Origin: Caulobacter sp. CCUG 60055
GTDB taxonomy: Bacteria; Pseudomonadota; Alphaproteobacteria; Caulobacterales; Caulobacteraceae
Length of the DNA: 64,000 nucleotides
NCBI RefSeq assembly: GCF_022750545.1
Contig: NZ_PUIC01000007.1
Span: forward strand, 1-64,000
Reading direction: 5' to 3'
The notes below the pieces were generated by a model. It did not search any database, was not told the origin of the DNA, and was given only the letters and a program-made list of their open reading frames with translations. Made by a program: the position numbers and the translations under genes. Shown here piece after piece: positions 8,964 through 18,884 of this stretch. Positions within the stretch are counted from its first letter, which is position 1, and each line of letters begins with the position of its first letter.

Positions 8964-9694
8964 GCGGCGACCTTGGGCTTGCGGCCGCGCGGCCTGGCCG
9001 GGGCGGGCGGCGGCTGGATCTCGCTCAGGGTTTCCAGCAGGGCTCGCCCCGCGTCCTGGAGGTCGGCGGCGATGGCGGCGCGGGCGGCTGGGCCGTCGCC
9101 GCGCTCCAGGGCGTCGATCGCGGCCTTGTGGTGCGTGAAGATGTCGTCCTCGTGGTGCTGCGGCTTCTGCTGGCTGATCAGCGGGCCGATCTGCAGCCAG
9201 AACCCCTCGATCACCTCGGTCAGCTGGGGCATCCCCGCGGCGCCGTAGATCTTGAAGTGGAAGCGCCAGTTCAGGTCCAGATAGCGGCCGATGTCGCCGG
9301 CCTTCAGCGTCTGCTCCATCTGGTCCTGCAGCAGCCGCAGTTCGCCGAGGGTCTTGGCGTTGATCTTGGCGGCGGCTTCCTCGGCCGCCAGGCCTTCCAG
9401 CGAGATGCGCATCTTGTAGATCTCGCCGATGCGCTCGGCGTCCAGGTTGGGGACGGCGATGGTGCGGTTGGGCAGCGCCTCCAGGGCGCGTTCGGCGATC
9501 AGCCGCCGCACCGCATCGCGGACCGGCATCGGGCTCACGCCGAGGGCGTCGGCCAGGCTGCGGTAGGAGAGGGGCTGGCCCGGGCGGACGACCCCGGCCA
9601 TCAGCGACCGGCGCAGCTCCCGGTAGATCCGCTCGTGCAGAGTCTCGCGTTCGATCGTCGCGAGCTGGAAGTTGGCGACGGACCGCCGGGCCAT
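8960..9694 (-). CDS. GntR-family transcriptional regulator, FCD subfamily
   Basis: This 244-residue protein has an N-terminal winged helix-turn-helix (RIYRELRRSLMAGVVRPGQPLS, with SYRSLADALGVSPMPVRDAVRRL as recognition region) and a C-terminal all-helical FCD effector domain with metal-ligand-type residues in NWRFHFKIY and THHKAAID. The start at 9694 follows GGTGGAG; an ATG at 9799 would overlap operator-like DNA. The last residues, RPRGRKPK, are basic and AT-hook-like, which is unusual for this family. FCD regulators are typically repressors released by organic acids. Its central position and the operators on all four divergent promoters make it the likely regulator of the whole 94-16438 block, including itself. 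Confidence 0.9.
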   Translation of the reverse strand: MARRSVANFQLATIERETLHERIYRELRRSLMAGVVRPGQPLSYRSLADALGVSPMPVRDAVRRLIAERALEALPNRTIAVPNLDAERIGEIYKMRISLEGLAAEEAAAKINAKTLGELRLLQDQMEQTLKAGDIGRYLDLNWRFHFKIYGAAGMPQLTEVIEGFWLQIGPLISQQKPQHHEDDIFTHHKAAIDALERGDGPAARAAIAADLQDAGRALLETLSEIQPPPAPARPRGRKPKVAA

Positions 9695-9788
9695 GCTTGT
9701 CTCCACCGAAGATGGGTTCCGCGTCGGCGCGCCGGGACCAGAAACGCTTGCGCCGCCTTCAGTAGCAGGTGTTTCGACAAAAATGTCA

Positions 9789-9800
9789 TCTGAAATCACA
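9789..9800. promoter_or_regulatory. Weak GntR-type operator candidate (10/12)
   Basis: TCTGAAATCACA matches the cluster palindrome at 10 of 12 positions and lies upstream of the regulator's own gene, so it could mediate autoregulation. Confidence 0.35.
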
Positions 9801-9839
9801 CTTGCGCGCCCCGCCGCTTGACATCGCTGCGCGCCAAAG

Positions 9840-9851
9840 TGTGATATCGAA
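9840..9851. promoter_or_regulatory. GntR-type operator candidate (10/12)
   Basis: TGTGATATCGAA keeps the TGTGATATC core of the cluster palindrome and lies 32 bp upstream of the BKACE start, in the gap divergent from the regulator gene. Confidence 0.5.
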
Positions 9852-9883
9852 TAACAAATTCACCAACAAGCGAGGCGGGCGCC

Positions 9884-10819
9884 ATGAAGCGGAGCCAGAA
9901 GGTCATCATCACCTGTGCGGTCACGGGGTCGGTCCACACCCCGTCGATGTCGCCGCACCTGCCAGTGACCGCCGACGAGATCGTCGAGCAGTCGGTCGCC
10001 GCCGCCCAGGCGGGCGCGTCGATCATTCACCTGCACGCCCGCGATCCCAAAGACGGCCGGCCGTCCGCCGATCCCGAGCTGTTCGCGGCCTTCCTGCCGC
10101 GCATCAAGCAGCAGACCGACGCGGTCATCAACATCACCACGGGCGGCAGCAACGGCATGTCGGCCGAGGACCGGCTGGCGGCGGCCAAGCGGTTCTCGCC
10201 CGAGGTCGCCTCGCTGAACATGGGCACCATGAACTTCGACTACACCGCCGCCGGTGCGCGGGTCGGGACCTGGAAGCACGACTGGGAGGAGAGCTACGTC
10301 GCCTCGTCCGGGGAACGCATCGCCGTCAACACGCCGGCCTTCATCGAGAAGGTGGTCAAGGACCTCGGCGACGGGCACGGAACCCGGTTCGAGTTCGAAT
10401 GCTACGACGTCGGCCACCTCTACATGCTGGCCCACCTGGCCGATCGCGGGCTGATCAAGCCGCCGTTCTTCATCCAGGGCATCTTCGGCATCCTGGGCGG
10501 GGTCGGCGCGCATCCGGCCAACCTGACCCACATGGCCCAGATCGCCGACCAGCTGTTCGGCGACGACTACTATCTGTCGGTCATCGGGGCCGGGAAGCAC
10601 CAGATGAGCATCGCCGCCGTCAGCCTGGCCCTGGGCGGCAACGCCCGCGTCGGCCTGGAGGACAGCCTCTATATCGGCAAGGGCGAGCTCGCCCGGTCCA
10701 ACGCCGATCAGGTCGCCAAGCTGCGGCGCATCGCCGAGGAGCTGTCGCTGGAGGTGGCCACGCCGGACGAGGCTCGGGAGATGCTCCAGCTCAAGGGCGG
10801 GCAGGCGGTCGCCTTCTGA
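9884..10819 (+). CDS. Beta-keto acid cleavage enzyme (BKACE, DUF849)
   Basis: This 311-residue TIM-barrel protein belongs to the family of 3-keto-5-aminohexanoate cleavage enzyme. Known members condense a beta-keto acid with acetyl-CoA and split it into acetoacetate and a new acyl-CoA, using a zinc ion. The zinc-site HLHAR motif (His49, His51) is present, as are the early ITCAVTGSVHTPS strand, the NITTGGS segment and the late GLEDSLY strand with acidic ligands. Length and motif order are normal. Specificity within the family (ketoglutarate-like, dehydrocarnitine or hydrophobic side chains) cannot be assigned by eye. It stands alone on its strand behind an operator-like site and converges with the M81 gene. 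Confidence 0.93.
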   Translation: MKRSQKVIITCAVTGSVHTPSMSPHLPVTADEIVEQSVAAAQAGASIIHLHARDPKDGRPSADPELFAAFLPRIKQQTDAVINITTGGSNGMSAEDRLAAAKRFSPEVASLNMGTMNFDYTAAGARVGTWKHDWEESYVASSGERIAVNTPAFIEKVVKDLGDGHGTRFEFECYDVGHLYMLAHLADRGLIKPPFFIQGIFGILGGVGAHPANLTHMAQIADQLFGDDYYLSVIGAGKHQMSIAAVSLALGGNARVGLEDSLYIGKGELARSNADQVAKLRRIAEELSLEVATPDEAREMLQLKGGQAVAF

Positions 10820-10832
10820 CCCCGCCTGCCCG
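10798..10832. terminator. Hairpin across the BKACE stop codon
   Basis: Eleven-base arms CGGGCAGGCGG and CCGCCTGCCCG are perfectly complementary around a 13-nt loop that includes the BKACE stop. The site lies between convergent genes. No T-tract follows. Confidence 0.45.
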
Positions 10833-10853
10833 GGCGGCCGGTCCCCAGCGCCG

Positions 10854-12323
10854 TCAGGCCGCGGGGCCGAGCCGCAGCGGGTCCGGCTGGCGCGGCCAGA
10901 AGACCCCGTCGCGCTTGGTGTAGGGAATGGCGGCGAAGTCGGGCGCGATGGCGCCGGGCGTGGCCACATAGATCACCGCCTCGGCGATGTCGGCGAACGC
11001 GGCGTGGAAATGCTGGGTCGACTTGACCGCCACGATGCGGCGCGACGCCAGGTCGACGCCGATCGAGGTGAAGGCGTCCGGCGAGAACACCTGCTCGCGG
11101 CGCGAGTTCAGCACGATGTCGATGCCATCCGCCTCGATCCAGGCCGAGGGGCCCATCGGCGTGTGCGTGTCGCCGAGACCCGTCTGGGCGTGGTCGGCCT
11201 GGATGGCGCGGACGGTGACGGTCAGGTCCACCGGCGAGCCGGAGGCGGGACCCATCTTGCCGCCGACGCGCAGGTTGAAGCGGGCGCCGACGCCGGCCTC
11301 CTGGCACAGGGCGACGGCCTGGGGGTCCCACAGGCACCCGATGGCGACGTCGCGCAGGCCGCGGTCCAGGCAGGCCTTCAGGATGAAGGTGCTGTCGCTC
11401 GCCGCCCCGCCGCCGGGATTGTCGGCGACGTCGGCCAGCACGGCGAGACCGTCGCAGGCGAGCGCCCGGTCGAGCGCGGCCTCGACGTCGAGCGACCAGG
11501 GGCGCGTCTGTTCGCGCACGGCGTAGATTTCCTCGGCCAGCTCGCGCGCCAGGCGGTCGGCCTTGTCCTGGTCGTCGTCGGTGATCACCCAGATCCGAGA
11601 GGTCACGTCGGCCACGTCGCTCCAGGGAAAGCCGTGGCCGAACGACACCGACAGGACGCCGTCGCGGCCTTCCAGCGCCTGCATCCGCCGCACGAAGCCG
11701 CGCATCGGCTCTTCGGTGGTGCGCCACAGGCTGATCATGCGGCAGTCGAAGACGCCGGTGCGCGGGCGCACGCGCCCGAGCGCCGCGTCGCGGCACAGGG
11801 CGTAGAGCTCGCGGCCGCGCTCCAGTTCGTCGACGTGCGGATATTCCTTGTAGGCTACCAGGGCGTCGGCCGAGGCCAGCATCGCTTCGGAGACGTTGCA
11901 GTGCAGGTCGAGCTCGGCGCCGATGATCGCCTTGGGCCCGACGACCGCGCGCGCGGCGGCCAGCAGGTCGCCCTCGCAGTCGTCATAGCCTTCGGCCGCC
12001 ATCGAGCCGTGCAGGTTGAACAGCACCATGTCGACCGGTCCGGCCGCCCTCAGGTCTTCGAGAATCTGGTCGCGCAGGGCCTCGTAGACCGGGCGGACGG
12101 TGCGGCCGGCGGGCTGGGCCATGGCCGCCGCGCCCTCGATCACCGTGCAGCCGTCCGCCTCGGCCAGCCGCCGCCACTCGGCCAGCAGCACGCCGAGCGG
12201 GGTGTCCGGCGCGGCCGACGCTTCGCCCCTTGAATAACCGCCCTCGCGAAAGGCCGCCCACCCCGCCGGGATGTCGGCGAAGGTGTTGGTCTCGGTGTAG
12301 AGCATGGCCATGAACAGCCGCAC
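10854..12323 (-). CDS. M81-family metallopeptidase (MlrC/microcystinase C-like)
   Basis: This 489-residue protein matches the M81 family, which contains MlrC of microcystin breakdown and many uncharacterised homologues. It has the N-terminal LYTETNTFAD segment, NLHGSMAAEG followed by DDCEGDLL, and ELDLHCNVSE, which together supply the zinc-binding Asp/His residues, and then the C-terminal MlrC domain. MlrC cleaves a linear peptide to free the beta-amino acid Adda. No other mlr genes are present, so microcystin itself is not implied. It follows the carboxylesterase gene by 24 bp in one operon. An amide-cleaving role on the cluster's substrate is plausible. Confidence 0.88.
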   Translation of the reverse strand: MRLFMAMLYTETNTFADIPAGWAAFREGGYSRGEASAAPDTPLGVLLAEWRRLAEADGCTVIEGAAAMAQPAGRTVRPVYEALRDQILEDLRAAGPVDMVLFNLHGSMAAEGYDDCEGDLLAAARAVVGPKAIIGAELDLHCNVSEAMLASADALVAYKEYPHVDELERGRELYALCRDAALGRVRPRTGVFDCRMISLWRTTEEPMRGFVRRMQALEGRDGVLSVSFGHGFPWSDVADVTSRIWVITDDDQDKADRLARELAEEIYAVREQTRPWSLDVEAALDRALACDGLAVLADVADNPGGGAASDSTFILKACLDRGLRDVAIGCLWDPQAVALCQEAGVGARFNLRVGGKMGPASGSPVDLTVTVRAIQADHAQTGLGDTHTPMGPSAWIEADGIDIVLNSRREQVFSPDAFTSIGVDLASRRIVAVKSTQHFHAAFADIAEAVIYVATPGAIAPDFAAIPYTKRDGVFWPRQPDPLRLGPAA

Positions 12324-12347
12324 GGTTCGTCCTTTCGCGTCCGAAGC

Positions 12348-13877
<1,530 letters not shown>

Positions 13878-13899
13878 GGTTCACTCCCTATTTGGTATA

Positions 13900-13911
13900 T
13901 GTGATCTCAGC
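13900..13911. promoter_or_regulatory. Degenerate GntR-type operator candidate (9/12)
   Basis: TGTGATCTCAGC keeps the left half-site of the cluster palindrome and lies 22 bp upstream of the carboxylesterase start. Its right half is poor, so this is tentative. Confidence 0.3.
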
Positions 13912-14013
13912 GTGCAGGATGCCCGCAGCCCGGCCCTTGTGCAAGGTTCGATCCCTGTCTGGCGACGGGGCGGCGGCCTTGCGCGGCGAAGGCGACAAAT
14001 TGGCCGATTGAAA

Positions 14014-14032
14014 TGTGATATGTGATATCACA
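14014..14032. promoter_or_regulatory. GntR-type operator, perfect palindrome plus extra half-site
   Basis: A perfect TGTGATATCACA at 14021-14032 is preceded directly by another TGTGATA half-site at 14014-14020. It sits 49 bp upstream of the MFS transporter start and is the strongest copy of the motif in the window. Confidence 0.7.
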
Positions 14033-14081
14033 ATATGGCTTTTACACAGTGTCGCAGTAAGCGTCCCCTGGGGAGGTGTCA

Positions 14082-15500
14082 ATGAACGGAAGGCGGCCCT
14101 TGAGCGAGGGAAAGAGCGCGCAGCGCGAGCAGCCGGGGATCGCCGTCGCGACGTCCTATGGCCTGCTGCAGTTTCCATTGGGGCTGTTGATTCCGCCTCT
14201 GACCTCGATGATTCCCGGCTTCTTCGCCGAGACGATGGGCATGCCGCTGGCGGTGGTCGGGACCATCAGCGGCCTGATGCGCTTCTATCACGTGGTGTCC
14301 GACCCGCTGTGCGGCGCGCTGTCGGACCGCACCCGCACCCGCTGGGGCCGCAGGCGGCCATGGATCGCGGCGGGGCTGGCCGTGCTGATGATCGGCGTGT
14401 GGCTGACCTTCATGCCGCCGGTGCGCACGGCCTCGCCCGCCTATTTCGCCGTGGCGCTGCTGCTGGTCTACAGCGGTTGCAGCCTGATCCAGATTCCCTA
14501 CTACGCCTGGGGAGCCGAGCTGCCGGGCACGCCGTTCGGCAAGGCGCGGATGCTGGGCCTGCGCGAGGTCCTGGGCGTGATCGGGCTGATGCTGTCGGCC
14601 ATGGCGCCGCTCGCCGCCAGCACCCTGGGCTTCAAGTCCAACGGCCGCGAGGCCCTGTCGATGCTTGGCGTCTCGGTGCTGGTCGTGACGCCGCTGATGG
14701 CGGCCCTGCTGATGTTCGGCGTCCGCGAGGCCCCGGCGACGCGCGAGGACGCCGGCGGCCGGTCCGTCGGCCGGGCGCTGCTCGATTTCTGGACGGCGCT
14801 GAAGTCCAACCGGCCGTTCCGGATCGAACTGGCCGGGGCGTTCATCATCAATATCGGGCTGCTGCTCTGGCAGTCGATCTCATACTTCTACCTCTCGCAC
14901 GTCCTGCACCAGGAGAAGATGTTCGGCGTGGTCGCGCTGGCGGCCGGGGTCTGCGCCGTGGCCTCGGCGCCGCTGTGGATCTACCTGTCCAAGCGGTTCG
15001 AGGTTCACCGCCTTATCGCCGTCGCCACCATCGCCGGCGCGGCGATCCACGTCCTCGGCTTCTCGCTGCTGCCGATCGAGCACCCGCTCGTCCTGCTGGC
15101 GGTCGAGATTCCGCAATCGATCGTCCTGGTCGCGCCGCTGCTGCTGTCGCCGGCCATCCAGGCCATGGCCATCGACTACGGCACGCTGAACAGCGGGGTG
15201 GACCGGGCGGGGACCTATGTCTCGCTCACCCAGCTGGCGTCCGGGGTGGCTTCGGCCTTTCCGTTCCTGATCGTCTTCCCGCTGCTGGCCTGGGCCGGGT
15301 TCAATCCCGCCGTCGCCAAGGCCGGCGGCGCGATCGATCCCCAGGGCCTGGCCGCGCTCAAGATGCTGGGCGTCTACGGGGCGGCGCCGGTGCAGATCAT
15401 CGGGGCGCTGCTGTACGCCGCCTTCCCGATCAACAAGGCCGAGGCGGTCCGCATCGGCTCGGCGCTGGCCGAGATGCGCGGCCAGGCGGACGCCCGCTGA
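14082..15500 (+). CDS. GPH-type MFS symporter
   Basis: This 472-residue polytopic membrane protein has about 12 hydrophobic segments and the glycoside-pentoside-hexuronide:cation symporter signature DPLCGALSDRTRTRWGRRRPW in its first half. The ATG at 14082 is preceded by GGGAGG at 5 nt; a GTG 6 nt earlier is inside that ribosome site and is not used. The family moves sugars, glycosides and related organic solutes with cations. With the TonB receptor it would form the two-membrane uptake route for the cluster's substrate or its hydrolysis product. It heads an operon with the PhyH dioxygenase, 26 bp downstream. Confidence 0.9.
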   Translation: MNGRRPLSEGKSAQREQPGIAVATSYGLLQFPLGLLIPPLTSMIPGFFAETMGMPLAVVGTISGLMRFYHVVSDPLCGALSDRTRTRWGRRRPWIAAGLAVLMIGVWLTFMPPVRTASPAYFAVALLLVYSGCSLIQIPYYAWGAELPGTPFGKARMLGLREVLGVIGLMLSAMAPLAASTLGFKSNGREALSMLGVSVLVVTPLMAALLMFGVREAPATREDAGGRSVGRALLDFWTALKSNRPFRIELAGAFIINIGLLLWQSISYFYLSHVLHQEKMFGVVALAAGVCAVASAPLWIYLSKRFEVHRLIAVATIAGAAIHVLGFSLLPIEHPLVLLAVEIPQSIVLVAPLLLSPAIQAMAIDYGTLNSGVDRAGTYVSLTQLASGVASAFPFLIVFPLLAWAGFNPAVAKAGGAIDPQGLAALKMLGVYGAAPVQIIGALLYAAFPINKAEAVRIGSALAEMRGQADAR

Positions 15501-15526
15501 GGCGAACAGGTCAGGGAGCCATACCT

Positions 15527-16438
15527 ATGCAGTCCATCGGTCAGACCAGCCGCACGCCGTCGCCGACGCGCGACATCGAGCAGCTCAAGCGCGATCTGCG
15601 CGAATGCGGTTACGGCGTCATGCTGGACGCGCTCGACCCGGACCTGCTGGCGCGGGTCAAGGCGCGGGTGCTGGATCAGGCGGCGGGCGAGCAGGCCCAG
15701 GGCGTCTCGTTCCATTTCGGCGACGACCAGACCGGCATGCCCTCGGTCAAGGGCGGGCGCGAAGCGGCCCCGAACCAGCGGCTCAGCAACCTGCTCAACA
15801 AGGGCGGCGTGTTCCGCGAGCTGCTGACGCACCCGCTGGCGCGCGAGGCGGTCCCCCAGATGCTCGGCCCGGCCCACCTGCTGTCCAGCCTCAGCGCCAT
15901 GATCATGAGCAAGGGCGGCGTCGCCCAGGTGTTGCATTCGGACCAGCAGTACGTGCCGTTTCCGACGCCGTCGGCCCTGGTGTGCAACATCGTCTGGATG
16001 CTGGTCGACTTCACCCGGGACAACGGGGCGACGCGGCTGGTCCCGGGTTCGCACCTGTGGGACCCGCCGACGATCCGCGTCGAAGTGGACGCGGCCGGGG
16101 CGCGGCGTCTCGTCCAGCCCGACGTCGAGACGGTGATCGCCGAGGCGCCGGCCGGCTCGGCCCTGGTGTTCGACGGCCGCATCTGGCACGGAGCCGGCGC
16201 TAACCAGACCGACGTCCCGCGGCCGGCGGTGTTCTCCTATTACTGCGCGCCCTATCTGCGCCAACAGGAGAACATTCCCCTCTCCCTGCTCGACGAGGTC
16301 TATGCGGAGCTGTCGGAGGCCGAGCGGGCGGTGGTCGGCTTCGAAGCCCATGGCCGCAGCCTGGGCCGGATCGCCCCGGCCCTGGGGCGCACCAACACCA
16401 ACTGGACGGACAAGGCCGTCGGCCCGATGGCGCCGTAG
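15527..16438 (+). CDS. Phytanoyl-CoA dioxygenase (PhyH) family protein
   Basis: This 303-residue non-haem Fe(II)/2-oxoglutarate oxygenase has the facial triad His137-x-Asp139 (LHSDQQ) and distal His221 (RIWHGAGAN). The PhyH core block DFTRDNGATRLVPGSH lies between them. Such enzymes hydroxylate unactivated carbons in acyl chains, amino acids and natural products. GGGAG lies 8 nt before the ATG, and the gene follows the transporter closely. A second PhyH protein at 61820 shares the central block. Its role here is probably an oxidative step on the imported molecule; the substrate is unknown. Confidence 0.88.
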   Translation: MQSIGQTSRTPSPTRDIEQLKRDLRECGYGVMLDALDPDLLARVKARVLDQAAGEQAQGVSFHFGDDQTGMPSVKGGREAAPNQRLSNLLNKGGVFRELLTHPLAREAVPQMLGPAHLLSSLSAMIMSKGGVAQVLHSDQQYVPFPTPSALVCNIVWMLVDFTRDNGATRLVPGSHLWDPPTIRVEVDAAGARRLVQPDVETVIAEAPAGSALVFDGRIWHGAGANQTDVPRPAVFSYYCAPYLRQQENIPLSLLDEVYAELSEAERAVVGFEAHGRSLGRIAPALGRTNTNWTDKAVGPMAP

Positions 16439-16441
16439 CGA

Positions 16442-16462
16442 GGGGGCGGTTCAGCCGCCCCC
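16442..16462. terminator. Hairpin between convergent genes
   Basis: Perfect 8-bp arms GGGGGCGG and CCGCCCCC surround a TTCAG loop between the PhyH and AsnC-type genes. Position suggests a bidirectional terminator, although no T-run is present. Confidence 0.5.
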
Positions 16463-16927
16463 GAGCGGCATGGCCAGCGAGGCCTTGACCCGGTTCAGCA
16501 CCACGCTGGTGCGGAACCGCTTCAGGTTGGCGTCGTCGAACAGCAGCCGGCCGATGATGTCCTCGTAGTCCTGCATGTCGGCGGCGGCGATCACCACGAT
16601 GAAGTCGGCGTCGCCGGTGACGTAGTAGCACTGCTGCACCTCCGGGGCGTTCAGCATCCGGCGGCGGAAGGCGTCGAACAGCGGCAGGCTCTCGCGCTCC
16701 ATCGTCACCTCGACGATGAACAGGGCGCTGGGTCCCAGCGCCCGCGGATTGATCACCGAGACGTCGGCGATGATCACGCCGCTGGACCGCAGCCGCTTGA
16801 TGCGGCGGTGGACGGCCGAGGCCGACAGGCCGACCCTTTCGGCCAAGCGCTCGGCCGGCGTCAGGTTGTTCTCCTGCAGCGCGGCCAGGATGGCGCGGTC
16901 GAAGTCGTCGAGGGCGTGGGCGGGCAT
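16451..16927 (-). CDS. Lrp/AsnC-family transcriptional regulator
   Basis: This 158-residue protein has the standard Lrp/AsnC architecture. The N-terminal helix-turn-helix is LDDFDRAILAALQENN followed by RVGLSASAVHRRIKRL. A C-terminal RAM ligand-binding domain contains the VTGDADFIVVI strand and a final LNRVKAS strand. The ATG at 16927 gives the usual family length. The family senses amino acids. It may respond to an amino acid from the adjacent catabolic block, but no TGTGATATCACA site lies at its promoter, so the link is only positional. Confidence 0.9.
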   Translation of the reverse strand: MPAHALDDFDRAILAALQENNLTPAERLAERVGLSASAVHRRIKRLRSSGVIIADVSVINPRALGPSALFIVEVTMERESLPLFDAFRRRMLNAPEVQQCYYVTGDADFIVVIAAADMQDYEDIIGRLLFDDANLKRFRTSVVLNRVKASLAMPLGGG

Positions 16928-17184
16928 GGGGCGTCCCGGTGCGGGGTTGGGCGGAAGCGGCGTTCCTCTTAAGTCCGACGCGCCAATTCGGCGCGACCCT
17001 ACCTCGCGACGCCGATTTCCCGGCGCGAGGCGCCGGCCGGGCCCGGATCGGCGGCCGTCCGCGCCCGGGATCGCGCGTCGATATCGACATCCCTGGCGGC
17101 GCGCGTCATGCTGTCGGCCAACCGGGCGGCTCGCCAAGCCCGGACCTGAGGGGAAGCGGCCGCGCGCCGGGATTGGGTCTTTTT

Positions 17185-17739
17185 ATGGCAAAAAGCCGTC
17201 CTCTGCCGCCGGAGGGGCTGGACAAGGCCTATCGCGACGAGGCCGGCCGCCTGCGCAGCCTGGCGGCGCGGGCGGGACGCGACGAGGCCGACGACATCGT
17301 CCACGACGCGGTGGTCAAGACCCTCGAGGCCGGCCGGCGCACCGAGATCCTGGAGCCGGTGCGTTTTCTGTTCCGGGTCACGCGCAACACCGTGGTGGAC
17401 CGTCTCCGGTCGCGGGTCCGGCGCGGCCGGGTTCTGGAGTACGGTCTGGAGGACGACGCGGCGGTCGCCGATCCGTCGGCGGGGGGCGAGCGGGCCCTGA
17501 TCGCCTCGCAACGCCTGGCCAGGGCCCTGGCCATCGTCGGGCGCATGCCGCCGCGCCGGCGCGAGGCCTTCATCCTGTGCCGCATCGACGAGTTGACCTA
17601 CGCCGAGGCGGCGCGCCGCATGGGCGTCAGCGTGCACGCGGTGGAGAAACACATCTCGGCGGCGATGACACAGCTCTTGAACGAAATGGATTCCGACCCG
17701 AATAACCGGGGGGGCGGCGGAGCCTCGGGCGTCTATTAA
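17185..17739 (+). CDS. ECF RNA polymerase sigma factor, FecI-like
   Basis: This 184-residue sigma-70 family protein has region 2 (DEADDIVHDAVVKTLE and FLFRVTRNTVVDRLRS) and region 4 (MPPRRREAFILCRIDELTYAEAARRMGVSVHAVEKHISAA). It precedes a FecR-type anti-sigma gene by 24 bp, as in FecI/FecR surface-signalling systems. The ATG at 17185 gives normal length; longer in-frame starts add a low-complexity N-terminus. In typical systems a TonB receptor with an STN domain follows FecR, but none is adjacent here. Confidence 0.88.
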   Translation: MAKSRPLPPEGLDKAYRDEAGRLRSLAARAGRDEADDIVHDAVVKTLEAGRRTEILEPVRFLFRVTRNTVVDRLRSRVRRGRVLEYGLEDDAAVADPSAGGERALIASQRLARALAIVGRMPPRRREAFILCRIDELTYAEAARRMGVSVHAVEKHISAAMTQLLNEMDSDPNNRGGGGASGVY

Positions 17740-17763
17740 AGCGAGGGTTGAGCAGGGAGCGCC

Positions 17764-18747
17764 ATGAGATTGTCGACGGACAGGCGAGAAGCGGCGGCGG
17801 CGTGGTTCGCGGCCCAGCGGCGCGCCGTCATGTCGGTGGAGGAGCGCGCCGCGTTCGACGACTGGCGCGCCGATCCCCAGAATCTCGCCGCGCTCAACGC
17901 CATGCACGAGCTGTGGGGCGAGATGGCGGCGATCAAGGCCGCCGGCCCGCAGCTGCGCGCCTCGGTCCGCCGGCGCCGGATCGGGTTCGTCGCCGCGGCC
18001 GCCGCCGTGGCGGTGGCGACCGTCGGCGCCGGCGCGGTTTCGCTGGCCTTTCTTCAGCCGTTCGCCTTCGGCCGCACCGAGAAGACCCGCGTCGGCGAGC
18101 AGCGCACCGAGACCCTGCCCGACGGCAGCGTGGTCAACCTCAACGTCGCCACCCGCCTCGACTACCGCATGGAGCCGGATCAGCGGCGGGTGCGGATGCG
18201 CGAGGGCCAGGCGCTGTTCATCGTGCGCAAGGACAAGACGCGGCCGTTCCTGGTCCAGGCTGGCGACTATCAGGTCCGCGCCGTGGGCACGGCCTTCGAC
18301 GTCCGGCTGCGGGACGGCCAGACCCAGGTGGCGGTGCAGGACGGCGTGGTCAGCGTCACCGCGCTCAAGGGACCGAGGGCGGGGCAGGAGGTGATGCGCC
18401 TGGCCGCCGGCCAGAGGGTGGCGTTGCCCGTCGTCCTCGCCTCGGCGACCGCCGCGCCGCGCCTGGAGAGCGTTCCGGTGCAGAGCGTGGCCGAATGGCG
18501 CCTGCGCACCGTGTCCTACGAGGACGCCTCGCTGGCCGAGGTGGTCGAGGACCTCAACCGCTTCTTCGCCCGGCCGGTGCGGGTGGACGATCCGGCCCTG
18601 GCGGCGCGGCGCGTGACCCTGCGCCTGCAGGTCGACGAGCGCGAGAACACCCTGCGCACCCTCAGCGCCCTCCTGGGCTTGCGCGTCGCGCGGGGCGACC
18701 AGGCCGACCGGCTGACGGCCGGCGACGGACCGACCCCGACGGAATAG
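17764..18747 (+). CDS. FecR-family anti-sigma factor
   Basis: This 327-residue single-pass inner-membrane protein has an N-terminal cytoplasmic anti-sigma region (AAAWFAAQRRAVMSVEERAAF, DUF4880-like) and a transmembrane helix at about residues 75-98. A periplasmic FecR domain follows (ETLPDGSVVNLNVATRLDY, with VGTAFDVRL). The C-terminal DUF4974/STN-like segment includes VEDLNRFF and TLSALLG. It would hold the upstream sigma factor until a periplasmic signal arrives from an outer-membrane transducer. The transducer is not next to it. Confidence 0.9.
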   Translation: MRLSTDRREAAAAWFAAQRRAVMSVEERAAFDDWRADPQNLAALNAMHELWGEMAAIKAAGPQLRASVRRRRIGFVAAAAAVAVATVGAGAVSLAFLQPFAFGRTEKTRVGEQRTETLPDGSVVNLNVATRLDYRMEPDQRRVRMREGQALFIVRKDKTRPFLVQAGDYQVRAVGTAFDVRLRDGQTQVAVQDGVVSVTALKGPRAGQEVMRLAAGQRVALPVVLASATAAPRLESVPVQSVAEWRLRTVSYEDASLAEVVEDLNRFFARPVRVDDPALAARRVTLRLQVDERENTLRTLSALLGLRVARGDQADRLTAGDGPTPTE

Positions 18748-18884
18748 GCCGGCCGTCGACGGCGTGAAATCGGCGGGCTGGCACTACGGGCGGGCCCGGT
18801 TCGGGCGTCTTTGTCTTCGAGGTCGCCGCGCCCCCGACGCGGGCGGCTTCAAGGAGCGCCGTCGAGCATCGCTCCTGGAGATGG

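Noticed and set aside
9884-10819. A carnitine degradation pathway suggested by BKACE and a CaiC-like ligase
   Set aside because: No carnitine dehydrogenase or betainyl-CoA thioesterase accompanies them, and the aminotransferase and peptidases would be unexplained.
10854-12323. A microcystin degradation (mlr) cluster
   Set aside because: Only an MlrC-like M81 protein is present. No MlrA CAAX-type protease, MlrB beta-lactamase-like enzyme or mlr gene order is seen, and M81 proteins are widespread.
14015-15526. An 807-residue frame beginning at 14015 that joins Arg-rich sequence to the PhyH protein
   Set aside because: Its first 500 residues are an out-of-frame reading of the MFS gene. The PhyH gene has its own ATG and ribosome site at 15527.
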